From positions 9,735,248 through 9,799,247 of the forward strand of contig CM068551.1 in NCBI GenBank assembly GCA_035048495.1: a stretch of DNA of 64,000 bases. The letters run 5' to 3'. Below, one piece after another: positions 47,541-60,555 of the stretch. Made by a program: the position numbers and the translations under genes. Source of the stretch: Euptelea pleiosperma. Its lineage: Eukaryota; Streptophyta; Magnoliopsida; Ranunculales; Eupteleaceae. Position 1 is the first letter of the stretch, and every line of letters begins with the position of its first letter. Below the pieces are notes generated by a model, which had not been told where the DNA came from, did no database searches, and was given only the letters and a program-made list of their open reading frames with translations.

Positions 47541-48526
47541 CATGAGGGTAGTAAGGGGAAAGAATATCTTCATCACGGAGAGGGGTACAGGTTTCAGTTA
47601 TAAGATTGGCCATGAATGTTTTTCATATCTAAATGGCAAGATAGAGATGGTGTCTGGACATGATTGTGTCGGAAAAAAACATGGAGGAGACGGAGAGGAG
47701 AGTGGAGAGAAAAACTCTGTTTCTTTGCTTCGTTCTGATATTTTTTTCCTTTCTTTACTTGATGATGATCACCTTCAATTTTTTGCTTTGTTTTGGTTTT
47801 GTTTTTTTCTAAAACTTCTCCATTATATCTGAACTCTGATCGACACAAGAACTCTAATCAAAAGGAGTAATGACTGACACCTACGCCTAAAGCTATGTCT
47901 GCTACTGAACCTAGTGTACTGGTTCAAAGGGTAAAAAAGGAAGAAAGAACAAAAAACTTACCTGTACAGTGAAATAGGGGGTGCCAGGCCAATGTTGCAA
48001 GGCAACCCCTTTCAGCCGAACAAACCCCCACCTGGTTGTCTCGGGTCGTAGTCCCAAACTTATGGCCCCTCAAGTAATTTTCCCAAAAATAAAAACCCAA
48101 AACAAAGGCTTAAAACCAACGGCCAAAAACAACGTTATTAAAATGTTAAATCCAATGGCTATTAATCATAAATTACACTGATTTTTGATGTGTAGATCCA
48201 TCAAGTGGTGAACTAAATATTCATAAGGTCAGTGGGCCCTATGGAGCACTTCACAATGCATTTTGTTTGGAGGGGGGTTTCAAACTTTCAAGTTCTCTGG
48301 GGACATCAAACTCGGGCTTGGTGAGTGTTGAAGATTTTTGGGTCCATTTTTTTATTTCTTAGAAGCACACAGAAGGATTTTTTTTATTTTTATTTTTTGG
48401 TATCGCCTTGCCTGTTAGAACCATAAAGAGATACGATGTGATGCATTGATCCCTATGGATGCTCTTCATCAGATTGCTGAAGGAGTAGGTTTACGGTGGG
48501 GATAAAAAGGACGAGGAGAAAAGATT
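47541..48526. other. No recognisable gene
   Basis: No convincing coding frame. About 120 bp near 48125-48245 resemble one arm of MITE family 3. Confidence 0.4.
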
Positions 48527-48977
48527 CAAGGGTTTAAATGGGCTGTTATAAGGGTATAACGGACAGCTGGAGGTGTTACCGGTTTTTCCGTTATAACGAC
48601 CATTGATTTTAATGAAAAATAAAGGAACATAATGGAAAATAACGGATCCAAGATAATATTTTTTATTACAATCACAAATAACGGGTGTTATATACATATA
48701 ATGCTTTTATAATGGATTGAACGGCCATTATTTGTCAGCATGTATAATGGCTTTTAATTTGAAATTTGAAATTCAAAATTCAAAATTTAAATTTAAAAAT
48801 ATTATTAATAAAAATTAAATTTTAGAATAACGGAACATACTGAAAAATTACAGAAAAATAATGAAAATAACGGATGTTTTAGTTTAAAACAGTTTATGAG
48901 AATAATGGCCGTTAAATTTGAAAATGTTAAAATGGATATAACGTAACGGGGTTGAGAGGTTACCGTTTTAAACCATG
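48527..48977. mobile_element. hAT-like MITE family 5
   Basis: The left end CAAGGGTTTAAATGGGCTG and the right end CCGTTTTAAACCATG are weak inverted repeats around AT-rich sequence full of ataacgg motifs. Fragments of the same left end (caaggttttaatggggctg) sit in every intergenic stretch of the RLP array. No clear target duplication was found. Confidence 0.45.
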
Positions 48978-49179
48978 GTGTTCACCCTTGATCTTGGAAT
49001 CAACTTAACCATTTCGTAGTTAGTGCCATTTGTCACGAAACAAATCACTGATGTCCAATATTTATACTTTTGAAAAGAAAAAAACAAATAAAGGGAAAAA
49101 ACAAGTCCTTCAAGAGCTAAACCAATTCTTAGACCTGGTGCCATGGCCCAGGAGGGCCGGCTCAACCATAAGGCCAGTA

Positions 49180-49500
49180 AGGCGATCACCTTAGGCCCCA
49201 TGTGAGAGAAGGCCCCCAGTCCACTAACCACATGGATGTTTAGCCCACCTCTTGCTGGACATACAAACCAAAAATTAACTTGATTGGTCATCTCTAGCCA
49301 TATATTTTAGTACCTTTTAGGATTGATTCTAACCATTGGATTCAAGCATCTTTTTGAGTAGTAAATCCAATGGCTAGAAATCAGCAATCAAGCTGATTTT
49401 TAGTGTGTTTATCCATCAATATGTGGGTTGAACATCCACACAGTCGTTAGGCACAAAAAATGATCTATGTAGGGCCGCGAGAGTCCTCTGCATGGACTGC
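49180..49500. mobile_element. MITE family 3 copy c
   Basis: The ends accacatggatgtttagccc and gttgaacatccacacagtcg are inverted. The copy aligns in reverse with 43590-43850. Confidence 0.6.
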
Positions 49501-49605
49501 AACAGCTTTTGTTTATCATGAATAGTTGTTAAATAAGGTTTTCTACAATATAGAGTGTTAAAAATTTTAATTAATACCATATATTAATGGGTTAGGATTG
49601 GTGGA

Positions 49606-49918
49606 CAGCCATTTTGGCGGACCAGCATAGAAGATGAATCAATGGCTGATTTTTGGTGAGGATGATCTCCTCACCATATGGATCACCCCCAAAAAACATC
49701 AGCCCATTCTAAAGTTTCTTACCCTATTAAATGTGGTTTTCAAGTTACACAGTAAAAATAAACGGTTCAAAATTCTTCAACTTCTAAACCAGTCTACGAA
49801 TATCAGAATGATTTGAATTTTTGTGAGGATGATCTCCTCACCAAAAATCAGCCGTTGATTCTTCTTCTAAGAGGGTCCGCCAAATGGTTGTCCCCCGATC
49901 CCGATCCCGATCCTAATA
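49606..49918. mobile_element. MITE family 1 copy c (most complete)
   Basis: Inverted ends of about 80 bp start taggattggtggacagcc on the left and appear as the complement of a gatcctaa-ending arm on the right. Both run inward through the agatgaatcaatggctgat and gatctcctcacc blocks. Confidence 0.7.
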
Positions 49919-49987
49919 TATTAAATATTAAAAGGCCTCATATGGTGTTTTCGCCTTAGGCCTCAACTTGCATCGAGACGGCCCTTT

Positions 49988-50280
49988 CCACGTAGAGATC
50001 ATGTTAGACAATCCGATATTGTGGAGACCATCTTTACAAAAAACCAGTCCATTTATTCCTAGCGTTATGATAATTTGACTTGATTTTAGAAGATCTGGAC
50101 CATCCAAATTTACTGTTAATTTAAGTCAACTTTCATAAGGTTATTGCTGTCAAAATTGAATATTTTTTGTGATTATGATCAACTTGATGATGAGACACCG
50201 CATTGGGCGGTTGGATTCTCCAACATGATCTCCATGTGGGTTCCACCATCGGATGTAAGAAATGGGTGTAGCTCTAGACA
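49988..50280. mobile_element. MITE family 4 copy b
   Basis: Left part cacgtagagatcatgttaga and right part caacatgatctccatgtggg...aagaaatgggtgtag match the inverted ends of the copy at 43221-43563. The extreme left end is missing. Confidence 0.6.
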
Positions 50281-50299
50281 AACTCAAAAAAATCTCTTT

Positions 50300-50735
50300 T
50301 CAACGGGTGGCGGAGAGCAATATTTGTTAAAAATATCTCCAATAAAGTCCTAGAGAGTAAAGACTACGTTCATTTTGGAGGCATGACCTTTTGTTTTTTA
50401 TTTGGAGAGCAATATTTGTTAAAAATGTCCGTCCACAATAAAGTCCTTAGGAGTAAAGCCTACGTACGTTTACTTGGTGTGGGCCATTATCAGATTATTG
50501 ACGAAGTCAGTCTACGATAGGAATAAAAGGATGATGACAAAAGAGGAACCTGCTGTGTTGACTGTGCTGAAGACTTTGGAGGTTTTATTTTATTTCTTGG
50601 TAATGACAGAGAAGATTTTTCTTCTGGGTATGGCCCAGTTTGTTGGAACCTACAATGTGGTCATTATCAAATTGTTGACGAAGCAAGTCTATGGAAAGGA
50701 TAAAAGGATGAGGAGAAAAGAGGATTAACTTGTTG
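50300..50735. repeat. Short duplicated blocks upstream of RLP copy 1
   Basis: ggagagcaatatttgttaaa with its following 50 bp occurs near 50310 and 50403. ttgacgaag...aggataaaaggatga occurs near 50498 and 50674. These blocks lie 250-700 bp upstream of the only RLP copy with a start codon. Confidence 0.6.
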
Positions 50736-50984
50736 TGTTAACTCTTGACACTACTATTAAAATCTAATTTAATCACTTTGTAATTTGTAGTCGGTGTTTA
50801 ATCTCAAACAAATCACGGATATTTTTAAGAACAAAAAAGCAAATAAAGGAGAAAAAAATCTCTTTTCCACGTTGGTCTAATTGGCAGTGAAAGAAGAAGA
50901 AGCGTGTGGAATTATGTGGATGAATGGCGCTTATAAGTTGTGAGAAGCATGACTCCGAAACACCATCCATCCAAGTAACTGAGA

Positions 50985-52200
50985 ATGATGAGGGCCTTTT
51001 CTTTACATAAGGTTGTGGCGGTGACGTTGTTTATGTGTGTTGTGTGTTCCAGTTGGTTTTATGGGTGCAAAGGTTGTTTGAAGGAGGAGAGGACTGCTCT
51101 CATACTACTCAGAGACTCCCTCAATTATCCAAACGGCTCTGCTCTCTTAAATCAGTGGGTTGGAGACGATTGCTGTAAATGGAATTAGGTGTACTGCGAC
51201 TCTTTTAATTCAACAACACCTCGAGTGATCGGGCTTCGGCTTTGGGGTGAAAGGGGAGAAGGCCAGGGATTATGGTACCCAAATGCTACCTTATTTGCTC
51301 ATTTCAAGAAGTTGCAATTTCTGGCTTTAGCTTACAACAATATGGGTGGAATAATTATGCCAGAAGGTACGTAATGATTGATCATCATTTTTCAAAACTC
51401 CCGAGTCGATCGACTTTGCTTATGGACGCTAGCTCATGAACGTCCATATGAGCCACGTGGCACACTTTTAGATACATATGATCATAGGGATGTTTGGGGT
51501 GACCATTAGTATTATAGGTGGAGAGCTATAGACCAAAAAAAATAGACTGATTGATATATGATTAATTTATAGTAGTTGGATTTGAGTATCCCATATAATG
51601 CTCAAATCCAACGGTTGAAAATCCATTAGTAATGCGTGGATTGATGAGAAGTGGAGGCGAAAGTTGAAGTTGATGTTTAGGACATGCTTATCCGTTATTA
51701 ACTCTATTGCCTTTAAATTTCAAATAATAGAAAAGAAAAAGTAATAAGTTTATTTATTGTGGGTGGGTTGCAGCATTATATGGATTGCATCATCTCGAAT
51801 TGCTGTATCTTCATGGTAACGAGAATCTTGATGCTGAAAGTCTTTCCGGATGTCTAGGACGTGACCTATACTCATTGGAAAGATTGTGGTTACCTAAAGT
51901 CTCATATAAGCTATTAACAGGTAGGTGGAAGGAGAGTTACGTACTCTCATATTCATCATTTTCCATATCAGCGAGGAAGGAGATATTTGTATATATATAT
52001 ATAAATGTGCTTACGATCGATCTGCTTTTGATCATGTCTTATTGTAGCATTATGTGGATCCCGGAGTCTTCGGTATTTGTATCTAATTGATGAAAGTGTA
52101 CCCCCGTGCCTTGCTCTGATCCCTTCATAGCAATATCTTAGCTTGTACATCATAAATAGTGATTCAGGATTAGAGTCGTCAAGAGTAGTCCGGCTAACAG
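50985..52200 (+). pseudogene. RLP fragment copy 1 (only copy with original start)
   Basis: Exons: 50985-51366, 51774-51920 and 52048-52200, all bounded by GT-AG with phase 1. Exon 1 encodes a signal peptide (MMRAFSLHKVVAVTLFMCVV), an LRR N-terminal cap (GCLKEERTALILLRDSLNYP...DDCC) and the first LRR-like segment (FAHFKKLQFLALAYNNMGG). Exons 2 and 3 encode further LRR-like segments. This matches plant receptor-like proteins of the kind that sense extracellular ligands, but later LRRs, the membrane segment and the tail are absent. Codon 68, Trp in intact copies, is TAG (51187-51189), and exon 3 has an in-frame TAG (near 52129). It is a pseudogene. Confidence 0.8.
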
Positions 52201-52613
52201 GTATGTGTGGCAAAGACGACTACGTACGATCTCCATGCTTTCACCATTAATACAATTTCTTATTAATATTGTTATTAATATTGTATGTGCACGTGTGTAG
52301 GATTTTCAACCTCATTAATGATTTCCAAGCCTTGGATTGGAGTCATTTTCATGAGTTGATTTTAATCGTGGGAATTTGAGCATATCATTATTTGGGGTAC
52401 AAGATTGATACCATTATTTGGGATAGAAGATCAAAAGGTTTGAGTTTATCACTAATCAGTCTGATTTTCGGTTTGAGTTTATCACAATACCTTTACCCAT
52501 GTTGATCAAGGTTTTAATGGGGCTGTTATAATGGTATAACAGACAGGGGGCACTAACGGTTTTTCCATAATAACGTCCATTGATTTCAACGAAAAATCTA
52601 TATAATAAAACAG

Positions 52614-53796
52614 GACACTGTTTGTGTGTGTTGTGTGTTGCAGTTGGTTTTATGGGTGCAAAGGTTGTTTGAAGGAGGAGAGGACTGCTATCTTACTGCT
52701 CAGAGACTCCCTCAATTATCAAAACGACTCTACTCTCTTAAATCAGTGGGTTGGAGACGATTGCTGTCAATGGAATTGGGTGTACTGCGACTCTTTTAAT
52801 TCAACAACACCTCGAGTGATCGGGCTTCGGCTTTGGGGTGAAAGGGGAGAAGGCCAGGGATTATGGTACCCAAATGCTACCTTATTTGCTCATTTCAAGA
52901 AGTTGCAATTTCTGGCTTTAGCTTACAACAATATGGGTGGAATAATTATGCCAGAAGGTACGTAATGATCGATCATCATTTTCCAAAACTCCCGAGTCGA
53001 TCGACTTTGCTTATGGACGCTAGCTCATGAACGTCCATATTAGCCACGTGGCACAGTTTTAGATACATATGATCATAGGGATGTTTGGGGTGGACCATCA
53101 GTACTATAGGTGGAGAGCTATAGACCAAAATAAATAGACTGATTGATATATGATTAATTTATAGTGGTTGGATTTGAGTATCCCATATAATGCTCAAATC
53201 CAACGGTTGAAAATCCATTAGTAATGCGTGGATTGATGAGAAGTGGAGGCGAAAGTTGAAGTTGATGTTTAGGACATGCTTATCCGTTATTAACTCTATT
53301 GCCTTTAAATTTCAAATAATAGAAAAGAAAAAGTAATAAGTTTATTTATTGTGGGTGGGTTGCAGCATTATGTGGATTGCATCATCTCGAATTGCTGTAT
53401 CTTCATGGTAACAAGAATCTTGATGATGAAAGTCTTCCTGGATATCTAGGACGTGACCTATACTCATTAGAAAGATTGTGGTTACCTAAAGTCTCATATA
53501 AGCTATTAACAGGTAGGTGGAAGGAGAGTTATGTACTCTCATATTCATCATTTTCCATATCAGCGAGGAAGGAGATATTTGTCTATATATATATATATAA
53601 ATGTGCTTACGATCGATCTGCTTTTGATCATGTCTTATTGTAGCATTATGTGGATCCCGGAGTCTTCGGTATTTGTATCTAATTGATGAAAGTGTACCCC
53701 CGTGCCTTGCTCTGATCCCTTCATTGCAATATCTTAGCTTGTACATCATAAATAGTAATTCAGGATTAGAGTCGTCAAGAGTAGTCCGGCTAACAG
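52614..53796 (+). pseudogene. RLP fragment copy 2 (all three exons open)
   Basis: Exon 1 remainder to 52957, exon 2 at 53366-53512, exon 3 at 53644-53796. No stop or frameshift interrupts the LRR cap and LRR frames (GCLKEERTAILLLRDSL..., LDDESLPGYLG). The ATG and most of the signal peptide are missing, because the duplication border replaced them with repeat DNA. As a stand-alone gene it has no start. It could only be translated if spliced or fused to an upstream leader. Confidence 0.75.
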
Positions 53797-54207
53797 GTAT
53801 TTGTGGCAAAGACGACTACGTACGATCTCCATGCTTTCACCATTAATATAATTTCTTATTAATATTGTATGTGCACGTGTGTAGGATTTTCAATCTCATT
53901 AATGATTTCCAAGCCTTAGATTGGAGTCATTTTCATGAGTTGATTTTAACCGTGGGAATTTGAGCATACCATTATTTGGGGTACAAGATTGATACCATTA
54001 TTTGGGATACAAAATCAAAAGGTTTGAGTTTATCACTAATCAGTCTGATTTTCGGTTTCAGTTTATCACAATACCTTTGCCCATGTTGATCAAGGTTTTA
54101 ATGGGGCTGTTATAATGGTATAACAGACAGGGGGCACTAACAATTTTTCCATAATAATGTCCATTGATTTCAACGAAAAATCTATATAATAAAATTGGAC
54201 GCTGTTT

Positions 54208-55379
54208 GTGTGTATGTTGTGTGTTGCAGTTGGTTTTATGGGTGCAAAGGTTGTTTGAAGGAGGAGAGGACTGCTCTCTTACTACTCAGAGACTCCCTCA
54301 TTTATCCAAACGGCTCTGCTCTCTTAAATCAGTGGGTTGGAGACGATTGCTGTCATTGGAATTGGGTATACTGCGACTCTTTTAATTCAACAACACCTCG
54401 AGTTATCGGGCTTCGGCTTTTGGGTGAAAGGGGAGAAGGCTAGGGATTATGGTACCCAAATGCTACCTTATTTGCTCATTTCAAGAAGTTGCAATTTCTG
54501 GCTTTAGCTTACAACAATATGGGTGGAATAATTATGCCAGAAGGTACGTAATGATCGATCATCATTTTCCAAAACTCCCGAGTCGATCGACTTTGCTTAT
54601 GGACGCTAGCTCATGAACGTCCATATGAGCCACGTGGCACACTTTTAGATACACATGATGATAGGGATGTTTGGGGTGGACCATTAGTACTATAGGTGGA
54701 GAGCTATAGACCAAAAAAAATAGACTAATTGATATATGATTAATTTATAGTGGTTGGATTTGAGTATCCCATATAATGCTCAAATCCAACGGTTGAAAAT
54801 CCATTAGTAATGCGTGGATTGATGAGAAGTGGAGGCGAAAGTTGAAGTTGATGTTTAGGATATGCTTATCCGTTATTAACTCTATTGCCTTTAAATTTCA
54901 AATAATAGAAAAGAAAAATTTAATAAGTTTATTTCTTGTGGGTGGGTTGCAGCATTATGTGGATTGCATCATCTCGAATTGCCGTATCTTCATGGTAACG
55001 AGAATCTTGATGATGAAAGTCTTCCTGGATGTCTGGGACGTGACCTATACTCATTGGAAAGATTATGGTTACCTAATGTCTCATATAAGCTATTAACAGG
55101 TAGGTGGAAGGAGAGTTACGTACTCTCATATTCATTATTTTCCATATCAACGAGGAAGGAGATATTTGTATATATATATATAAATGTGCTTACGATCGAT
55201 CTGCTTTTGATCATGTCTTATTGTGGCATTATGTGGAACCCGGAGTCTTCGGTATTTGTATCTAATTGATGAAAGTCTACCCCCGTGCCTTGCTCTGATC
55301 CCTTCATAGCAATATCTTAGCTTGTACATCATAAATAGTGATTCAGGATTAGAGTCGTCAAGAGTAGTCCGGCTAACAG
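54208..55379 (+). pseudogene. RLP fragment copy 3
   Basis: Exon 1 ends at 54543, exon 2 is 54953-55099 and the exon 3 equivalent is 55227-55379. Lesions: a CAG-to-TAG stop in exon 1 at 54441-54443 (after GERGEG); loss of the intron 2 acceptor (tgtag changed to tgtgg at 55222-55226); and an in-frame TAG in exon 3. No start codon in frame. Confidence 0.75.
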
Positions 55380-55792
55380 GTATGTGTGGCAAAGACGACT
55401 ACGTACGATCTCCATGCTTTCACCATTAATACAATTTCTTATTAATATTGTTATTAATATTGTATGTGCACGTGTGTAGGATTTTCAACCTCATTAATGA
55501 TTTCCAAGCCTTGGATTGGAGTCATTTTCATGAGTTGATTTTAATCGTGGGAATTTGAGCATATCATTATTTGGGGTACAAGATTGATACCATTATTTGG
55601 GATAGAAGATCAAAAGGTTTGAGTTTATCACTAATCAGTCTGATTTTCGGTTTGAGTTTATCACAATACCTTTACCCATGTTGATCAAGGTTTTAATGTG
55701 GCTGTTATAATGGTATAACAGACAGGGGGCACTAACGGTTTTTCCATAATAACGTCCATTGATTTCAACGAAAAATCTATATAATAAAACAG

Positions 55793-56971
55793 GACGCTGT
55801 TTGTGTGAGTTGTGTGTTGCAGTTGGTTTTATGGGTGCAAAGGTTGTTTGAAGGAGGAGAGGACTGCTATCTTACTACTCAGAGACTCCCTCAATTATCA
55901 AAATGACTCTACTCTCTTAAATCAGTGGGATGGAGAAGATTGCTGTCAATGGAATTGGGTGTACTGCGACTCTTTTAATTCAACAACACCTCGAGTGATC
56001 GGGCTTCGGCTTTGGGGTGAAAGGGGAGAAGGCCAGGGATTATGGTACCCAAATGCTACCTTATTTGCTCATTTCAAGAAGTTGCAATTTCTGGCTTTAG
56101 CTTACAACAATATGGGTGGAATAATTATGCCAGAAGGTACGTAATGATTGATCATCATTTTTCAAAACTCCCGAGTCGATCGACTTTGCTTATGGACGCT
56201 AGCTCATGAACGTCCATATGAGCCACGTGGCACACTTTTAGATACATATGATCATAGGGATGTTTGGGGTGAACCATTAGTATTATAGGTGGAGAGCTAT
56301 AGACCAAAAAAAATAGACTGATTGATATATGATTAATTTATAGTAGTTGGATTTGAGTATCCCATATAATGCTCAAATCCAACGGTTGAAAATCCATTAG
56401 TAATGCGTGGATTGATGAGAAGTGGAGGCGAAAGTTGAAGTTGATGTTTAGGACATGCTTATCCGTTATTAACTCTATTGCCTTTAAATTTCAAATAATA
56501 GAAAAGAAAAAGTAATAAGTTTATTTATTGTGGGTGGGTTGCAGCATTATATGGATTGCATCATCTCGAATTGCTGTATCTTCATGGTAACGAGAATCTT
56601 GATGCTGAAAGTCTTTCCGGATGTCTAGGACGTGACCTATACTCATTGGAAAGATTGTGGTTACCTAAAGTCTCATATAAGCTATTAACAGGTAGGTGGA
56701 AGGAGAGTAACGTACTCTCATATTCATCATTTTCCATATCAGCGAGGAAGGAGATATTTGTATATATATATATAAATGTGCTTACGATCGATCTGCTTTT
56801 GATCATGTCTTATTGTAGCATTATGTGGATCCCGGAGTCTTCGGTATTTGTATCTAATTGATGAAAGTGTACCCCCGTGCCTTGCTCTGATCCCTTCATA
56901 GCAATATCTTAGTTTGTACATCATAAATAGTGATTCAGGATTAGAGTCGTCAAGAATAGTCCGGCTAACAG
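55793..56971 (+). pseudogene. RLP fragment copy 4
   Basis: Exon 1 to 56136, exon 2 at 56545-56691, exon 3 at 56819-56971. Exon 1 is open from just after a TGA in the leader (near 55807). Exon 2 (LDAESLSGCLG) is identical in type to copy 1, and exon 3 has the same TAG as copies 1 and 3. No start codon. Confidence 0.75.
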
Positions 56972-57384
56972 GTATGTGTGACAAAGACGACTACGTACGA
57001 TCTCCATGCTTTCACCATTAATACAATTTCTTATTAATATTGTTATTAATATTGTATGTGCACGTGTGTAGGATTTTCAACCTCATTAATGATTTCCAAG
57101 CCTTGGATTGGAGTCATTTTCATGAGTTGATTTTAATCGTGGGAATTTGAGCATATCATTATTTGGGGTACAAGATTGATACCATTATTTGGGATAGAAG
57201 ATCAAAAGGTTTGAGTTTATCACTAATCAGTCTGATTTTCGGTTTGAGTTTATCACAATACCTTTACCCATGTTGATCAAGGTTTTAATGGGGCTGTTAT
57301 AATGGTATAACAGACAGGGGGCACTAACGGTTTTTCCATAATAACGTCCATTGATTTCAACGAAAAATCTATATAATAAAACAG

Positions 57385-58565
57385 GACACTGTTTGTGTGT
57401 GTTGTGTGTTGCAGTTGGTTTTATGGGTGCAAAGGTTATTTGAAGGAGGAGAGGACTGCTATCTTACTGCTCAGAGACTCCCTCAATTATCAAAACGACT
57501 CTACTCTCTTAAATCAGTGGGTTGGAGACGATTGCTGTCAATGAAATTGGGTGTACTGCGACTCTTTTAATTCAACAACACCTCGAGTGATCGGGCTTCG
57601 GCTTTGGGGTGAAAGGGGAGAAGGCCAGGGATTATGGTACCCAAATGCTACCTTATTTGCTCATTTCAAGAAGTTGCAATTTCTTGCTTTAGCTTACAAC
57701 AATATGGGTGGAATAATTATGCCAGAAGGTACGTAATGATCGATCATCATTTTCCAAAACTCCCGAGTCGATCGACTTTGCTTATGGACGCTAGCTCATG
57801 AACGTCCATATGAGCCACGTGGCACACTTTTAGATACATATGATCATAGGGATGTTTGGGGTGGACCATTAGTACTATAGGTGGAGAGCTATAGACCAAA
57901 AAAAATAGACTGATTGATATATGATTAATTTATAGTGGTTGGATTTGAGTATCCCATATAATGCTCAAATCCAACGGTTGAAAATCCATTAGTAATGCAT
58001 GGGAGAAGTGGAGGCGAAAGTTGAAGTCGATGTTTAGGACATGCTTATCCGTTATTAACTCTATTGTCATTAAATTTCAAATAATAGAAAAGAAAAAGTA
58101 ATAAGTTTATTTATTGTGGGTGGGTTGCAGCATTATGTGGATTGCATCATCTCGAATTGCCGTATCTTCATGGTAACGAGAATCTTGATGATGAAAGTCT
58201 TCCTGGATGTCTAGGACGTGACCTATACTCATTGGAAAGATTGTGGTTACCTAAAGTCTCATATAAGCTATTAACAGGTAGGTGGAAGGAGAGTTACGTA
58301 CTCTCATATTCATCATTTTCCATATCAGCGAGGAAGGAGATATTTGTATATATATATATATATATATAAATGTGCTTACGATCGATCTACTTTTGATCAT
58401 GTCTTATTGTAGCATTATGTGGATCCCGGAGTCTTCGGTATTTGTATCTAATTGATGAAAGTGTACCCCCGTGCCTTGCTCTGATCCCTTCATTGCAATA
58501 TCTTAGCTTGTACATCATAAATAGTGATTCAGGATTAGAGTCGTCAAGAGTAGTCCGGCTAACAG
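57385..58565 (+). pseudogene. RLP fragment copy 5
   Basis: Exon 1 to 57728, exon 2 at 58131-58277, exon 3 at 58413-58565. Exon 1 shares distinctive changes with copy 2 but has a TGA in place of a conserved Trp (near 57543), and a Cys-to-Tyr change in the LRR cap (GCKGYLKEE). Exon 3 is open. Confidence 0.75.
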
Positions 58566-58966
58566 GTATGTGTGGCAAAGACGACTACGTACGATCTCCA
58601 TGCTTTCACCATTAATACAATTTCTTATTAATATTGTATGTGCACGTGTGTAGGATTTTCAACCTCATTAATGATTTCCAAGCCTTGGATTGGAGTCATT
58701 TTCATGAGTTGATTTTAACTGTGGGAATTTGAGCATATCATTATTTGGGGTACAAGATTGATACCATTATTTGGGATACAAGATCAAAAGGTTTGAGTTT
58801 CTCACTAATCAGTCTGATTTTCGGTTTGAGTTTATCACAATACCTTTGCCCATGTTAATCAAGGTTTTAATTGGGCTGTTATAATGGTATAACAGACAGG
58901 GGGCACTAACGGTTTTTCCATAATAACGTCCATTGATTTCAACGAAAAATCTATATAATAAACCAG

Positions 58967-60142
58967 GACGCTGTTTGTGTGTGTTTTGTGTTGCAGTTGG
59001 TTTTATGGGTGCAAAGGTTGTTTGAGGGAGGAGAGGACTACTCTCTTACTACTCAGAGAATCCCTCAATTTTCCAAACGGCTCTGCTCTTTAAATCAGTG
59101 GGTTGGAGACGATTGCTGTCAATGGAATTAGGTGTACTGCGACTCTTTTAATTCAACAATACCTCGAGTGATCAGGCTTCGGCTTTGGGGTGAAAGGGGA
59201 GAAGGCCAGGGATTATGGTACCCAAATGCTACCTTATTTGCTCATTTCAAGAAGTTGCAATTTCTGGCTTTAGCTTACAACAATATGGGTGGAATAATTA
59301 TGCCAGAAGGTACGTAATGATCGATCATCATTTTCCAAAACTCCCGAGTCGATCGACTTTGCTTATGGATGCTAGCTCATGAACGTCCATATGAGCTATG
59401 TGGCATACTTTTAGATACATATGATCATAGGGATGTTTGGGGTGGACCATTAGTACTATAGGTGGAGAGCTATAGACCAAAAAAAATAGACTGATTGATA
59501 TATGATTAATTTATAGTGGTTGGATTTGAGTATCCCATATAATGCTCAAATCCAACGGTTGAAAATCCATTAGTAAAGCGTGGATTGTTGAGAAGTGGAG
59601 GCGAAAGTTGAAGTTGATGTTTAGGACATGTTTATCCGTTATTAACTCTATTGCCTTTAAATTTCAAATAATAGAAAAGAAAAAGTAATAAGTTTATTTA
59701 TTGTGGGTGGGTGCAGCTTTATATGGATTGCATCATCTCGAATTGCCGTATCTTCATGGTAACGAGAATCTTGATGATGAAAGTCTTCCTGGATGTCTAG
59801 GACGTGACCTATACTCATTGGAAAGATTGTGGTTACCTATAGTCTCATATAAGCTATTAACAGGTAGGTGGAAGGAGAGTTACGTACTCTCATATTCATC
59901 ATTTTTCATATCAGCGAGGAAGGAGATATTTGTATATATATATATAAATGTGCTTACGATCGATCTGCTTTTTATCATCTCTTATTGTAGCATTATGTGG
60001 ATCCCGGAGTCTTCAGTATTTGTATCTAATTGATGAAAGTGTACCCCGTGCCTTGCTCTGATCCCTTCATTGCAATATCTTAGCTTGTACAGCATAAATA
60101 GTTATTCAGGATTAGAGTCGTCAAGAGTAGTCCGGCTAACAG
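58967..60142 (+). pseudogene. RLP fragment copy 6
   Basis: Exon 1 to 59309, exon 2 at 59717-59863, exon 3 at 59991-60142. Lesions: a frameshift in exon 1 (gctctttaaatc, near 59085), a TAG at the same Trp codon as copy 1 (near 59130), and a 1-bp deletion in exon 3 (tacccc for taccccc, near 60043). Confidence 0.75.
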
Positions 60143-60555
60143 GTATGTGTGGCAAAGACGACTACGTACGATCTCCATGCTTTCACCATTAATACAATTT
60201 CTTATTAATATTGTTATTAATATTGTATGTGCACGTGTGTAGGATTTTCAACCTCATTAATGATTTCTAAGCCTTGGATTGGAGTCATTTTCATGAGTTG
60301 ATTTTAACCGTGGGAATTTGAGCATACCTTTATTTGGGGTACAAGATTGATACCATTATTTGGGATACAAGATCAAAAGGTTTGAGTTCATCACTAATCA
60401 GTCTGATTTTTGGTTTGAGTTTATCACAATACCTTTGCCCATGTTGATCAAGGTTTTAATGGGGCTGTTATAATGGTATAACAGACAGGGGGCACTAACG
60501 GTTTTTCCATAATAACGTGCATTGATTTCAACGAAAAATCTATATAATAAAATAG

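Noticed and set aside
51968..52213. Minus-strand 81-residue frame repeated in most RLP units
   Set aside because: It is the antisense shadow of exon 3 and is conserved only because the units are duplicates. It starts in a splice-site region and has no known domain.
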